Below the pieces are notes generated by a model. That model searched no databases. It was given only the letters and a program-made list of their open reading frames with translations, and was not told where the DNA came from. Shown piece after piece: positions 49,482 through 60,287 of a stretch of 64,000 nt of DNA. The DNA comes from Mycobacterium sp. NBC_00419 (GTDB lineage: Bacteria; Actinomycetota; Actinomycetes; Mycobacteriales; Mycobacteriaceae): NCBI RefSeq assembly GCF_036023875.1, contig NZ_CP107931.1, forward strand, positions 2,232,001 to 2,296,000. The letters run 5' to 3'. Position 1 is the first letter of the stretch; the number at the start of each line of letters is the position of its first letter. The position numbers were made by a program, and so were the translations under genes.

Positions 49482-50099
49482 TTACTCGCCGATATCACCG
49501 ATGTGTTTGCGGAGCGCGACCACGCCGTCAGCGAGGTGGTAAGTGAGCCCGACGATGGCCAGCGATCCGTCGTTGATCTTGTCGGCGATGGCCGACGACC
49601 GCGACATCAGCTGTGCGGCGGTCTCGGTGACGTGGCGGGCCTCGAACTCATCGACCCGGGTCAGGCCGTCGCGACGGCCCAGCAGGATCGACGGCGTCAC
49701 CCGTTCGACGACGTCCCGGACGAACCCGGGCGGAACCTGTCCTTCGTCGAGTGCGGCCAGGGTGGCCTTGACCGCGCCGCAGCTGTCATGGCCGAGCACG
49801 GCGATCAGCGGCACGCTCAGCACGGTGACGGCGTATTCGATCGAGCCGAGCACAGCGGAGTCGATGACATGGCCCGCGGTGCGCACCACGAACATGTCCC
49901 CGAGGCCCTGGTCGAAGATGATCTCGGCGGCGACCCGGCTGTCAGCGCACCCGAACACCACGGCGGTCGGCCGCTGCTCCTCCGCCAGGCTGGCGCGATA
50001 CTCGATGCTCTGGCTGGGATGCTCGGGCTCACCAGCGACGAAACGCTCGTTACCCTCCTTGAGTGCCTTCCACGCTGTCACCGGGGTGCTGTTTGGCAT
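49482..50099 (-). CDS. canB: Beta-class carbonic anhydrase CanB
   Basis: The 205-residue enzyme interconverts CO2 and bicarbonate. Zinc ligands and partners are visible: Cys and the Asp-Arg dyad in FGCADSRVAAE, and His-x2-Cys in LGHDSCGAVKA. The start ATG 50099 (MPNSTPV) matches Rv3588c; an ATG three codons upstream is also possible. It is divergent from mutY with a gap under 40 bases. Confidence 0.93.
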   Translation of the reverse strand: MPNSTPVTAWKALKEGNERFVAGEPEHPSQSIEYRASLAEEQRPTAVVFGCADSRVAAEIIFDQGLGDMFVVRTAGHVIDSAVLGSIEYAVTVLSVPLIAVLGHDSCGAVKATLAALDEGQVPPGFVRDVVERVTPSILLGRRDGLTRVDEFEARHVTETAAQLMSRSSAIADKINDGSLAIVGLTYHLADGVVALRKHIGDIGE

Positions 50100-50136
50100 G
50101 GCGCCCATTCTGCACTGCGCACGAGCAGGGCACGCC

Positions 50137-51024
50137 GTGAGCATCTCCTCGAGGGAACTCCTCGACTGGTTCGGCGTGGCTCGCCGCGAGCTTCCCTGGC
50201 GTGATCCCGAGGTGACGGCCTGGCAGATTCTGGTCAGCGAGTTCATGCTCCAGCAGACCCCGGTGGCGCGGGTGGCGCCGATCTGGCTGGACTGGGTGGC
50301 GCGCTGGCCCACCCCGTCGGCGACCGCGGCTGCCGGTGCCGCCGACGTATTGCGGGCGTGGGGAAAGCTGGGCTACCCGCGGCGCGCCAAGCGTCTGCAC
50401 GAGTGCGCCACAGTGATCGCGACCGACCACGGCGATGTGGTGCCCGACGACGTCGACGTGCTGCTGACTCTGCCGGGCGTAGGTGCCTACACGGCGCGGG
50501 CGGTGGCGTGCTTCGCCTATCGCAAGCGGGTGCCGGTCGTGGACACCAATGTGCGTCGGGTGGTCGCGCGGGCGGTGCACGGCCTGGCCGACGCCGGGAG
50601 CCCGTCGGCGACCCGCGATATGGCCGACGTCGAGGCGCTGTTGCCCGACGATCCCAGTGCCGCAACGTTTTCCGCGGCGCTCATGGAGCTGGGCGCCACG
50701 GTATGCACGGCGCGATCACCGAAGTGCGGCATCTGCCCGCTGAGCGTCTGCGCGTGGCGGGCGGCCGGTTTCCCGGCCGGCACCGGCCCGGCCCGGCCCA
50801 CACAGCGCTACGCAGGCACCGACCGGCAGGTCCGCGGCCGGCTTATGGATGTGTTGCGGGCCAGTGCCTCGCCGGTGGAACGGGCCCGGCTCGACGTGGT
50901 GTGGCTGACCGATCCCGCCCAGCGCGACCGCGCGCTGGACTCACTGCTGGTCGATGGATTGGTGGAGCAGACGGCTGACGGCCGGTTCGCCCTGGCGGGC
51001 GAAGGCGACGATGCGGGAGCGTAG
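50137..51024 (+). CDS. mutY: Adenine DNA glycosylase MutY
   Basis: The 295-residue glycosylase removes A opposite 8-oxoG. It shows the catalytic Glu in SEFMLQQTP, HhH with catalytic Asp in LPGVGAYTARAVACFAYRKRVPVVDTN, and an iron-sulfur cluster Cys set (VCTARSPKCGICPLSVC). The start GTG (MSISSRELLDW) is chosen; an ATG at 50098 would overlap canB. It ends three bases before the convergent regulator gene. Confidence 0.93.
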   Translation: MSISSRELLDWFGVARRELPWRDPEVTAWQILVSEFMLQQTPVARVAPIWLDWVARWPTPSATAAAGAADVLRAWGKLGYPRRAKRLHECATVIATDHGDVVPDDVDVLLTLPGVGAYTARAVACFAYRKRVPVVDTNVRRVVARAVHGLADAGSPSATRDMADVEALLPDDPSAATFSAALMELGATVCTARSPKCGICPLSVCAWRAAGFPAGTGPARPTQRYAGTDRQVRGRLMDVLRASASPVERARLDVVWLTDPAQRDRALDSLLVDGLVEQTADGRFALAGEGDDAGA

Positions 51025-51027
51025 CGA

Positions 51028-51987
51028 CTAGGAGGCGCGGGCGAAGCGGCGCCGGTAGTCCGAGGGCGTGACTCCGACAATCCGGCGGAAGTGGTGGCGC
51101 AGCAGGGTCGCGTTACCGAAGCCGGCCCGCTCGGCGATGCGGTCGACGTCGAGGTCGGTTTCCTCGAGCATCCGGCGCGCGTAGAGCACCCGCTGGTCGG
51201 TCACCCACTGCATGGGCGTGGTGCCGGTTTCCTCGACGAAGCGGCGGGCGAACGTGCGGGCCGACATGCTCGCACGGCGCGCCAGGCTGGCAACCGTATG
51301 GGGTGCACCGAGGTTGGAGAGTATCCAATCCAGTTGCGGGGCAAAACCTTCCGAACATCGCGCCGGTATCGGCTGGTCGATGTACTGACGCTGGCCGCCG
51401 TCGCGTTGCGGGGGAACCACCATCCGGCGGGCGATCAGGTTGGTGACCGCGCTGCCGAGCTCACGCCGCACCAGGTGCAGGCTGGCGTCGATGCCCGCAG
51501 CGGTGCCTGCGCTGGTGACCAGATCGCCGTCGTCGACGAAGAGGACGTTGCGGTCGACGATGGCAGAGGGGAACTGCCGGGCTAGTTCGTCGGCGTGCAT
51601 CCAGTGCGTCGTCACCCGGCGGCCGTCGATGAGACCCGCGGCACCGGCGACGAACACCCCCGAGCAGACCGTCAGCACCGTCGAGCCGGCCGCGTGTGCG
51701 GCGCGCAACGCTTCGAGAGCCTCGGGCGGGTAGTTCTCCGGCGGGCCGCCGACCGCGGGAACCGCCACGACGTCGACACCCATCAGGTCGTCGAGCCCGT
51801 GATCGGGAATCAGCTGCGCGCCAACGCTGGTGCGCAGGGTCTTACCGGCCTCCGGCCCGCAGACCTTGAAATCGAAGTTCGGCACGCCGTCGGCGGAGCG
51901 GTCGATGCCGAAGACCTCGCAGATCACCCCGAACTCGAATGGCGCGACGCCGTCGAGGACGAGGGCCGAGACGCTGCGCAGTGCCAT
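51028..51987 (-). CDS. GlxA-type regulator: DJ-1/PfpI domain plus AraC HTH
   Basis: The 319-residue protein has an N-terminal class I glutamine amidotransferase-like domain with a nucleophile-elbow Cys (TVCSGVFVAGAAGLIDGRRVTTHW). A C-terminal AraC/XylS double HTH follows (VASLARRASMSARTFARRFVEETG, then VDRIAERAGFGNATLLRHHFRRIVG). It is probably a metabolite-sensing activator. Its target is unknown; a small membrane-protein gene is divergent 71 bases away. Confidence 0.86.
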   Translation of the reverse strand: MALRSVSALVLDGVAPFEFGVICEVFGIDRSADGVPNFDFKVCGPEAGKTLRTSVGAQLIPDHGLDDLMGVDVVAVPAVGGPPENYPPEALEALRAAHAAGSTVLTVCSGVFVAGAAGLIDGRRVTTHWMHADELARQFPSAIVDRNVLFVDDGDLVTSAGTAAGIDASLHLVRRELGSAVTNLIARRMVVPPQRDGGQRQYIDQPIPARCSEGFAPQLDWILSNLGAPHTVASLARRASMSARTFARRFVEETGTTPMQWVTDQRVLYARRMLEETDLDVDRIAERAGFGNATLLRHHFRRIVGVTPSDYRRRFARAS

Positions 51988-52058
51988 GGCAGCATTTTAT
52001 CTCATATGGTCAGTACTGCCACTGTTGGCTGGATATAACCGTGCAAAGAATTACTGCC

Positions 52059-52331
52059 ATGACCGCAATCATCGTCTTCCTGCTCCTGACAGTGCTTCTG
52101 CTCGCACCATTCGGCATCATCGCCGCCGTCGCAGTGGTGTCGCACCGCGACGGCACCCTGGGTTGGCACGGCGCAGACTTCATGGTCGCCGCCCCTCTGG
52201 TCGGCCGGCTCTACCACGACGATCACGACGCCGACGCCCGCCGCATCAACCACGACCTCGATGCCATCCGCACCCGCTTCGAGGAGCACCCGGTGTGGCC
52301 GTCACCCGGCGTGCTCGGCGAGCGCCGCTAG
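52059..52331 (+). CDS. Small membrane protein, unrecognised
   Basis: The 90-residue protein has one N-terminal hydrophobic helix (about 3-27) followed by a charged His/Asp-rich tail (LYHDDHDADARRINHDLDAIRTRFEEHP). A GTG six codons upstream is an alternative start. Its end overlaps the convergent hydrolase gene by 30 bases. No family recognised; reality is supported by a normal third-position GC pattern and the membrane-helix start. Confidence 0.5.
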   Translation: MTAIIVFLLLTVLLLAPFGIIAAVAVVSHRDGTLGWHGADFMVAAPLVGRLYHDDHDADARRINHDLDAIRTRFEEHPVWPSPGVLGERR

Positions 52332-53078
52332 AAACCTCTCGACGGCGTCGCGGTATCGGTCAGGGGCGTCGTCGTGCACCAGATGTCCCGCGCCAGTTAC
52401 GTGGACGTACGTCGAGCGGTCCCCCGCCAGTTCGTGCATCCGCAGCATCTGGCCAGGCGGCGCCACGGAATCACCCGCCTCGACCAACAGCACGGGTGCA
52501 CGAACCGATCGCCACTGATCCCAGTAGTCGCGGGTGCCCCACTCGGCAGCGATCTCGATCCAGCGGGCCGGTTGCCCGTGCAGTCGCCAGCCGGTGGCGG
52601 TGCGGTCGAACGCCTCCAGGAAGTATCGCCCGGCCACCGGACCGAACTCCTCGAAAACCTGCTCCGCCGAGCCATATTCGACGGGCAACGCGTGCACCCA
52701 GGGCTCCCAGGGTCCTGTGGTGCGGCCGACGAAGTCCGGCGCCATGTCCTCAACCACCAGCGCACTGACCAGATCGGGCCGCTGCGCGGCCAGGCACCAG
52801 GAATGCAGGCCTCCCATCGAGTGCCCGATCAGGATCGCCGGGCAGCCCAGCCCGTCGACCGCCTCACCCAACTCTTCGACGAACCGCTCGGTGCTGACCT
52901 CGGCCACGTCCTCGACATCGCGGCCGCGGTGCCAGGGGGCGTCATAGGTGTAGACGGCGCCGAAGCGGGAGAGCCACGACACCTGCCGAGACCAGGTACT
53001 GCCGCGGCCCATCAGGCCGTGTACCAACACCAGCGGGCGGCCCGCTCCACCGCGGTGGGTCAGCAGCTCGGAGTTCAC
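52302..53078 (-). CDS. Alpha/beta hydrolase (Rv3591c-like)
   Basis: The hydrolase has HG oxyanion motif VLVHGLMGRGSTW, nucleophile elbow GHSMGG and a catalytic His in GAGHLVHDDAPD. The start GTG at 53078 (VNSELLTHRGG) gives 258 residues; an ATG at 53135 adds 19 residues but shares bases with the divergent mhuD ATG. It corresponds to Rv3591c. Substrate unknown. Confidence 0.83.
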   Translation of the reverse strand: MNSELLTHRGGAGRPLVLVHGLMGRGSTWSRQVSWLSRFGAVYTYDAPWHRGRDVEDVAEVSTERFVEELGEAVDGLGCPAILIGHSMGGLHSWCLAAQRPDLVSALVVEDMAPDFVGRTTGPWEPWVHALPVEYGSAEQVFEEFGPVAGRYFLEAFDRTATGWRLHGQPARWIEIAAEWGTRDYWDQWRSVRAPVLLVEAGDSVAPPGQMLRMHELAGDRSTYVHVTGAGHLVHDDAPDRYRDAVERFLAALAEHAG

Positions 53079-53133
53079 CGCTTCATCTTGCGCGGTGGGC
53101 CACCGACTCAGGTGCGCGCGGTAGCCTTGCGCC

Positions 53134-53451
53134 ATGTCCGTGGTGAAGATCAATGCAATCGAGATACCCCCGGGTGCCGGCCCAGAATTGGAGAAGCGGT
53201 TCGCCAACCGCGCGCACGCCGTCGACAATCAGCCGGGCTTTCTCGGGTTCCAATTGCTGCGACCGGTCAAGGGTGAGGACCGCTATTTCGTGGTGACCAC
53301 ATGGGAGAGCGAAGAGGCCTTCCAGGCCTGGGCCAGCGGCCCCGCGATCCACGCCCACGCCGGGGAACGGGCCAACCCGGTGGCCAAGGGTGCTCACCTG
53401 CTGGAGTTCGAGGTTGTGCTGGACGTTGCCGGGACCGGCACCCAGGCGTAG
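53134..53451 (+). CDS. mhuD: Haem-degrading monooxygenase MhuD
   Basis: The 105-residue ABM-fold dimer degrades haem to mycobilin and iron without releasing CO. The key residues are at the same numbers as M. tuberculosis MhuD: Asn7, Trp66 and haem-ligand His75. The neighbouring lpqF and Rv3591c-like genes keep the M. tuberculosis order. Iron-dependent control is expected, but no IdeR box was identified. Confidence 0.94.
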   Translation: MSVVKINAIEIPPGAGPELEKRFANRAHAVDNQPGFLGFQLLRPVKGEDRYFVVTTWESEEAFQAWASGPAIHAHAGERANPVAKGAHLLEFEVVLDVAGTGTQA

Positions 53452-54805
53452 CGCACGCCGGGCGGCCCGGCGCACGGTGGCCAGCGCACTCAGCCTGACC
53501 ACCGCGATCCTCTGCGCCGCTGCCCTGGCGACAAGTTGCGCACCGGCACCTGCGCCACCGGCCAACGCCGGTGCAGGTGTCCGCATCGAGATCAACACCC
53601 CGCAGGGGGTGCGCGCCCAGCAGGTCATGGACATGCTCAATTCCGACTGGCCCATCGGAACAGCCAGCGTCAAGACCCTCGCCGCGCCTGACATGGTCAA
53701 CGCGGTCGCCGCCACCATGGACTCGCTGTGGTGGGACCGGCCCTACACCCTGGCCGGAGTGGACATCGGCGCCGGCGTGGCCACGCTGCACCTGCTCACG
53801 TCCTACGGTGCCCGCCAGGACATCGAATTGCGCACCGGCGACGACACTTTCGTCCGCCGCTTCGAGGTGACAACCGAGAAGCCCGTCATCAACTCGTGGC
53901 AGGACGTCGACACCGCGCTCAGCCGCACAGGTGCGCGCTACTCGTGGCAGGTCTCGAAGGTCCGCGACGGGCAGTGCGACAAGGTCGCAGGCACCAACAC
54001 CTCCCAATCCTTGCCGCTGGCATCGATTTTCAAGACCTATGTCCTGTTCGCGGTGGAGACTGCGGTGCGGGCCGGCACCCTGACGTGGGACGACACGCTG
54101 ACCATCACCGCCGAGGGCAAGAAGCTGGGCTCCTCCGGGTTCGACAAGCTGCCACCGGGATCGCAGATCACCGTGCGGCAGGCGGCCGGCAAGATGATCT
54201 CGACCAGCGACAATATGGCCACCGACATGCTGATCAACCGCCTGGGCACGCACGCCATCGAGCAGGCACTGGTCGACGCCGGTCACCACGACCCCGCCAG
54301 CATGGTGCCGTTCCCGACCATGCGGGAGATCTTCGCCGTCGGGTGGGGCAACCCCGACGTCCGCGACCAGTGGAAGACGGCCACCCCGCAGCGCCGGGCA
54401 ATCCTGTTGCAGGAAGCCAATTCCCGGCCCTACGAACCGGATCCACAGCGTACCCACGCACCGGGTTCGGCATACGGCGCGGAGTGGTACGGCAGCGCGG
54501 AGGACATCTGCCGCGTGCACGCCGCCCTGCAGCACAACGCCGTCGGGCCCGCGGCCCCGGTCAAGGACATCATGTCGGAGATCGCCGGTATCGACCTCGA
54601 CCGCACCGAGTGGCCATATATCGGAGCGAAGGCCGGTAACCTGCCCGGCGACTACACGTTCAGCTGGTACGCCGTAGACCGGACCGGGCAGGCGTGGGTG
54701 GTCAGCTTTCAGCTGAACTGGCCGCGCTACCACAGCCCGAACGCCGGCGGCTGGGTGATGACGATCATCAAGCAGGTGTTCGGGCTGCTGCCCCGCTACC
54801 GCTGA
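53426..54805 (+). CDS. lpqF: Lipoprotein LpqF with serine beta-lactamase-like domain
   Basis: The lipoprotein has an Arg-rich n-region, hydrophobic core and lipobox-like ATSC. An N-terminal domain (about 60-170) precedes a class A beta-lactamase-like domain with SxxK (SIFK), SDN (TSDNMA) and a KAGN in place of KTG. The start is uncertain: TTG 53426 keeps the arginines of the signal, while GTG 53477 would lose them. It resembles Rv3593. It ends overlapping the convergent phosphatase gene by ten bases. Confidence 0.8.
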   Translation: MPGPAPRRSARRAARRTVASALSLTTAILCAAALATSCAPAPAPPANAGAGVRIEINTPQGVRAQQVMDMLNSDWPIGTASVKTLAAPDMVNAVAATMDSLWWDRPYTLAGVDIGAGVATLHLLTSYGARQDIELRTGDDTFVRRFEVTTEKPVINSWQDVDTALSRTGARYSWQVSKVRDGQCDKVAGTNTSQSLPLASIFKTYVLFAVETAVRAGTLTWDDTLTITAEGKKLGSSGFDKLPPGSQITVRQAAGKMISTSDNMATDMLINRLGTHAIEQALVDAGHHDPASMVPFPTMREIFAVGWGNPDVRDQWKTATPQRRAILLQEANSRPYEPDPQRTHAPGSAYGAEWYGSAEDICRVHAALQHNAVGPAAPVKDIMSEIAGIDLDRTEWPYIGAKAGNLPGDYTFSWYAVDRTGQAWVVSFQLNWPRYHSPNAGGWVMTIIKQVFGLLPRYR

Positions 54806-55347
54806 CCCCAGCGCACGGTCCACCGGCCGCGAAAGTGCATCAGCGTACGGCTGGCCGGGGCAATATCGATGCGCCAGAACGACTCCGGCGGGGCGTCAAG
54901 GGCGACCAGGATCGCCGCGCGCACCACGGCCGGATGGGTGACGGCAGCCAGCCGCACCGGTGTGCCGCTGATGTCGTCCATCCAGTCGCCCACCCGGGCG
55001 ATCAGTGCCTCGACGGACTCGCCTCCGTGTGGCGCGCCGTCCGGCCGGCTCAGCCAGGTGGCGAGGTCGGCGGGCGGCGGGTCACTGAGCTGACAGCCCC
55101 GCCAGCGCCCGACATCGAGGTCGGCGAGCCGGCCGTCCACCGTTGGGTTCAGACCGAACCCTTCGGCGGTCTGACGGGCTCGTACCTCCGGCCCGCTGAG
55201 CGCCACATCGACCGGGCCGATATCTGCGGCGGCGTCAATCTGGTTGTAGCCCAGTGCGTTCAGCGGCTCGTCGGCGGCGAATCGTCCGGCTGCCATGGCA
55301 TCGGTCATGGCGTGGGATACCAGAGTCAGCCGAACGATGTCACTCAC
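54796..55347 (-). CDS. Histidine phosphatase-family protein with altered RHG motif, CbtAB operon
   Basis: The 183-residue phosphoglycerate-mutase-fold protein has the first motif VSHAMTD instead of RHGET-type. The catalytic His stays, but the preceding Arg is Ser and the following Gly is Ala. The later GESVEAL and second His (VTHPAVV) are kept. The start GTG overlaps the cbtA stop (GTGA), so it is part of the cobalamin-riboswitch operon. A CobC-like alpha-ribazole phosphatase role is suggested by context, not by motif. Confidence 0.75.
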   Translation of the reverse strand: MSDIVRLTLVSHAMTDAMAAGRFAADEPLNALGYNQIDAAADIGPVDVALSGPEVRARQTAEGFGLNPTVDGRLADLDVGRWRGCQLSDPPPADLATWLSRPDGAPHGGESVEALIARVGDWMDDISGTPVRLAAVTHPAVVRAAILVALDAPPESFWRIDIAPASRTLMHFRGRWTVRWGQR

Positions 55348-56144
55348 ACCGGGATGGCTTCCTTCTCCTTGCTGTCAAGCAACCGAGAGAACATGGACGC
55401 ACCGAGCAGGCCGATCGTCGTCCAGACAATCACCTGCGTGCCCAAGGCGTACAACCGGAACTCATAGAGGTCCGCCGCGGGAAAGCCGGGGAACACGATC
55501 ATGCCGGCGTCGTTGACGATCGGACCCGGCGTCTCGTTGATGGTCGGCAGGATGAGCATCACGACGACGACCGCGACGATATAGGCGCCGCCTGCCGCGA
55601 GAGTCGCATTCCAGGTGCCCAGTTTCGGGTGAAGCTGGAAGGCCAGGTAGACCGCCGCGACCATCAGAAGTGCGGACAGCGCGACCATCAGCAGGTACAG
55701 CAGTGCACGTTGCTTGATGGTCTCCTCCAGGCTCGTAGCCGGCGGATTGGGCGGGTACTTGAGTGCGGGCACCACCCACAGGGCAAGGAGCATCGCGGCG
55801 GCGACTATAACTGCCAACTTTCGGGCCGAGACGTGATCGATCCGGCTGTAAGCGACGCAGAACACCACTGCGAACAACGCCCCGAGAGCGACGCTGAACG
55901 CAAAGACACCAAGGCCCATACCGATATTCGACTGCACGGTGCGGGTGAAGAGCTCCACACCGCCGCCGTGGCCGTGGCCGTGGCCGTCTGCCATCTCCAT
56001 GGCCTCATGAGCTGCGGAGGTACCGTCCTCGAAATCGATAGCCCGGCCGACGATCGGCTCGATGAAGATCTTCGACCAGATGAACGCGAACACGCCAGCG
56101 GCGGCGCCGGCAAGTATGCCGCGCCAGATTATTTTCTTTTCCAT
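55344..56144 (-). CDS. cbtA: Predicted cobalt transporter CbtA
   Basis: The 266-residue membrane protein has about six helices and starts MEKKIIWRGILAGAAAGVFAFIWSKIF. A periplasmic His-rich loop (GHGHGHGGGVE) follows. CbtA occurs with CbtB under cobalamin riboswitches in many bacteria and is presumed to move cobalt. It is 23 bases downstream of cbtB and coupled to the phosphatase gene. Confidence 0.87.
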   Translation of the reverse strand: MEKKIIWRGILAGAAAGVFAFIWSKIFIEPIVGRAIDFEDGTSAAHEAMEMADGHGHGHGGGVELFTRTVQSNIGMGLGVFAFSVALGALFAVVFCVAYSRIDHVSARKLAVIVAAAMLLALWVVPALKYPPNPPATSLEETIKQRALLYLLMVALSALLMVAAVYLAFQLHPKLGTWNATLAAGGAYIVAVVVVMLILPTINETPGPIVNDAGMIVFPGFPAADLYEFRLYALGTQVIVWTTIGLLGASMFSRLLDSKEKEAIPV

Positions 56145-56167
56145 GTGCTTAGTCGGGTCCCGTTGCC

Positions 56168-56380
56168 TCAGTGGCAGGGGAAGCCGAGCAGATGGCGGGC
56201 GTCGTGCACGAACTCATGGATGTACATGTTGTCGCCGAAGACCGACGTGGCACCCTGATCCACTCCCACGAAATACAACACCAGTAGCGCAAAGAAGGCC
56301 GTTGCGGACAACCACACCACGGCCTTGGCCGCCGAGAGATCGACGGCGCGAGTGGACTTGCGTGCCTCGGGAGACGTCAT
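56168..56380 (-). CDS. cbtB: Predicted cobalt transporter subunit CbtB
   Basis: The 70-residue single-span protein (about 21-40) has the family's C-terminal His motif IHEFVHDARHLLGFPCH. It is the first gene after the cobalamin riboswitch. The ribosome site AAAGGA lies just upstream of the ATG. Confidence 0.88.
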   Translation of the reverse strand: MTSPEARKSTRAVDLSAAKAVVWLSATAFFALLVLYFVGVDQGATSVFGDNMYIHEFVHDARHLLGFPCH

Positions 56381-56404
56381 ATCAGTCCTTTCCCGGAATC
56401 TTCG

Positions 56405-56525
56405 CGTCCCGGATAGGTCGATGACGAGCGTCGGGTCTGACTGTCAACAGTGGCGCGACCGTTCTGGACTCTCACCAGATTCCTCGACTCGTCTATTACA
56501 TCGAGAATCGTAAACCCCTGAGCCG
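56405..56525 (-). ncRNA. Cobalamin riboswitch upstream of cbtB
   Basis: On the minus strand the leader has the core GAGGAATCTGGTGAGAGTCC (56467-56486), CAGAAC and CGCCACTGT (56447-56455), matching the conserved cobalamin box order AGGGAA-CCGGUG-AAUCCGG-CUG-GCCACUG. A following GTCAGACCCGACGCTCGTC fits the P-loop side arm. It should turn off cbtB-cbtA-phosphatase when B12 is abundant. Edges are approximate. Confidence 0.85.
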
Positions 56526-56527
56526 GA

Positions 56528-56896
56528 TTAGCCCGACCCGTACCCCAATTGTTGAGCGGTGTACTTCGCAGCCTCGGTGATGGGCGCGGCCTGAACCGCG
56601 GTGCCGTAGGCACAGATCTCGGTCCAGACGTCGCCGAGCTCGGTGGTGTCGAACCGCATCGCGACGATCGCGTTGCCGCCCCGGTTGCGGGCTTCGGTGA
56701 TCAGCCTGGCCATGGCCTCGTTGCGGCTCTCGGCCAGATTCTTCGTCATGCCCTGCAGTTCCCCGCCGAACATGCTCTTGAAGCCGGCGCCCATCTGCGC
56801 GAAGGCGTTGCGCGAGCGGACGGTCAGTCCGAAGACCTCGCCGCACACCCGCTGAATCTCCCAGCCCGGGAGGTCGTTCGTTGTCACTACAAGCAT
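56528..56896 (-). CDS. YbjQ/UPF0145-family protein
   Basis: The 122-residue protein has the UPF0145 pattern MLVVTTNDLPGWEI, ESRNEAMARLITEARNRGGNAIVAMRFDTTELG and a C-terminal strand CAYGTAV. The fold is a small pentamer-forming alpha/beta domain; function unknown. It is just upstream of the cobalamin leader on the same strand, so it may be a separate monocistronic gene. Confidence 0.85.
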   Translation of the reverse strand: MLVVTTNDLPGWEIQRVCGEVFGLTVRSRNAFAQMGAGFKSMFGGELQGMTKNLAESRNEAMARLITEARNRGGNAIVAMRFDTTELGDVWTEICAYGTAVQAAPITEAAKYTAQQLGYGSG

Positions 56897-56910
56897 GAGC
56901 AGAGGTTAGC

Positions 56911-56977
56911 GCTCGCGAGTGTGCGCGTGGATACGCAAGCCGCGGCGAGTCCCGTACGAAACGGCACGCTCGCCGTG
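56911..56977. repeat. Dispersed intergenic repeat, copy 2
   Basis: This region aligns with 12048-12115: shared blocks are GCTCG, CGA-TGTGCG, ATACGC, GAAAC-GCAC and CTCG-CG in the same order. Near inverted ends (CGAGTGTGCG and GGCACGCTCG) are kept. It lies in the 150-base gap between the YbjQ gene and clpC1. Confidence 0.55.
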
Positions 56978-57004
56978 GGGCCGCAACCGCCGGCGGACAT
57001 ACGA

Positions 57005-57034
57005 AAGGCCCCCCGGCAGGTGCCGGGGGGCCTT
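57005..57034 (-). terminator. Rho-independent terminator of clpC1
   Basis: The arms are 14 perfectly paired bases (AAGGCCCCCCGGCA/TGCCGGGGGGCCTT) with a two-base loop. It begins 13 bases after the clpC1 stop in its direction, followed by TTTCGT. It is the strongest hairpin seen in the window. Confidence 0.88.
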
Positions 57035-57046
57035 CGCCTGAAACTT

Positions 57047-59575
<2,529 letters not shown>

Positions 59576-59758
59576 CGGTGGTTACCTGCTCTCCATCACG
59601 ATTAGGTACGACGGTAGGCACCGCGCGCCTGTCGTCCACTCTAATGGGCGGCTCCAGGAGGTGCCCTCCCTTGCCCACCCATTCCGCATCACAGCGGTAG
59701 ACACAGCACATCAACGCAGGAGAACGCCGATTCGTTTCCGGTAATCAGCGGCCTTGGC

Positions 59759-59773
59759 TTCGCCGCGAGCGAA
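59759..59773. promoter_or_regulatory. Candidate ClgR-type operator upstream of clpC1
   Basis: TTCGCCGCGAGCGAA has arms TTCGC/GCGAA spaced by five bases, close to the actinobacterial ClgR pattern CGC-Y-N3-R-GCG. It is 184 bases from clpC1 and 57 from the lsr2 stop. Nothing else clear is seen in the 254-base gap. Confidence 0.35.
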
Positions 59774-59829
59774 AGTGGCTGACGAGACGATGACGGGGGC
59801 CGACCGGCTCCCCGATAAAGGTCGCCGTT

Positions 59830-60171
59830 TCAGGTCGCCGCGTGGAACGCGTCGATGATGTCGGCCGGAATACGGCCGCGGGTCGACACCTTGTGGCCGT
59901 TGCGGCGGGCCCAGTCGCGAATGGCAGCGCTCTGCTCGCGATCGATGGACGCGCGGCCCCGTCCCGGCGGGCCGGAGCGGCCACGACGGCGGCCACCGAC
60001 ACGGCGGCCCGCCTCGAGCCACGGCTTCAGCTCGTTGCGAAGTTTCTGCGCATTCTTGGCGGAAAGATCGATCTCATAGCTCACGCCGTCGAGCGAGAAT
60101 TCAACTGTTTCGTCGGCCGCACCTTCACCGTCGAAATCATCGACGAGGGTGACGGTAACTTTCTTGGCCAT
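59830..60171 (-). CDS. lsr2: Nucleoid-associated xenogeneic silencer Lsr2
   Basis: The 113-residue H-NS-like protein has an N-terminal oligomerisation domain ([17 protein letters not shown]), a basic linker ([15 protein letters not shown]) and a C-terminal AT-hook-like domain with the DNA-minor-groove RGR in [10 protein letters not shown]. The start ATG 60171 matches the family; an upstream extension is rejected. It corresponds to Rv3597c. Confidence 0.96.
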   Translation of the reverse strand: MAKKVTVTLVDDFDGEGAADETVEFSLDGVSYEIDLSAKNAQKLRNELKPWLEAGRRVGGRRRGRSGPPGRGRASIDREQSAAIRDWARRNGHKVSTRGRIPADIIDAFHAAT

Positions 60172-60287
60172 CAGCTCACGTGGTCCTTCTGCTTGTTCAC
60201 TACAAGCGATTGATGAAACGCCTCCCCTTGCCAACTAATGTGCCACATTGCCGCAGGGCATTCAACCGGCTTGCGTGTCAGGCCACT

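Noticed and set aside
59794..59814. Hairpin as a terminator of lsr2
   Set aside because: The stem has a bulge and no T-run on either side; too weak to list as a terminator.
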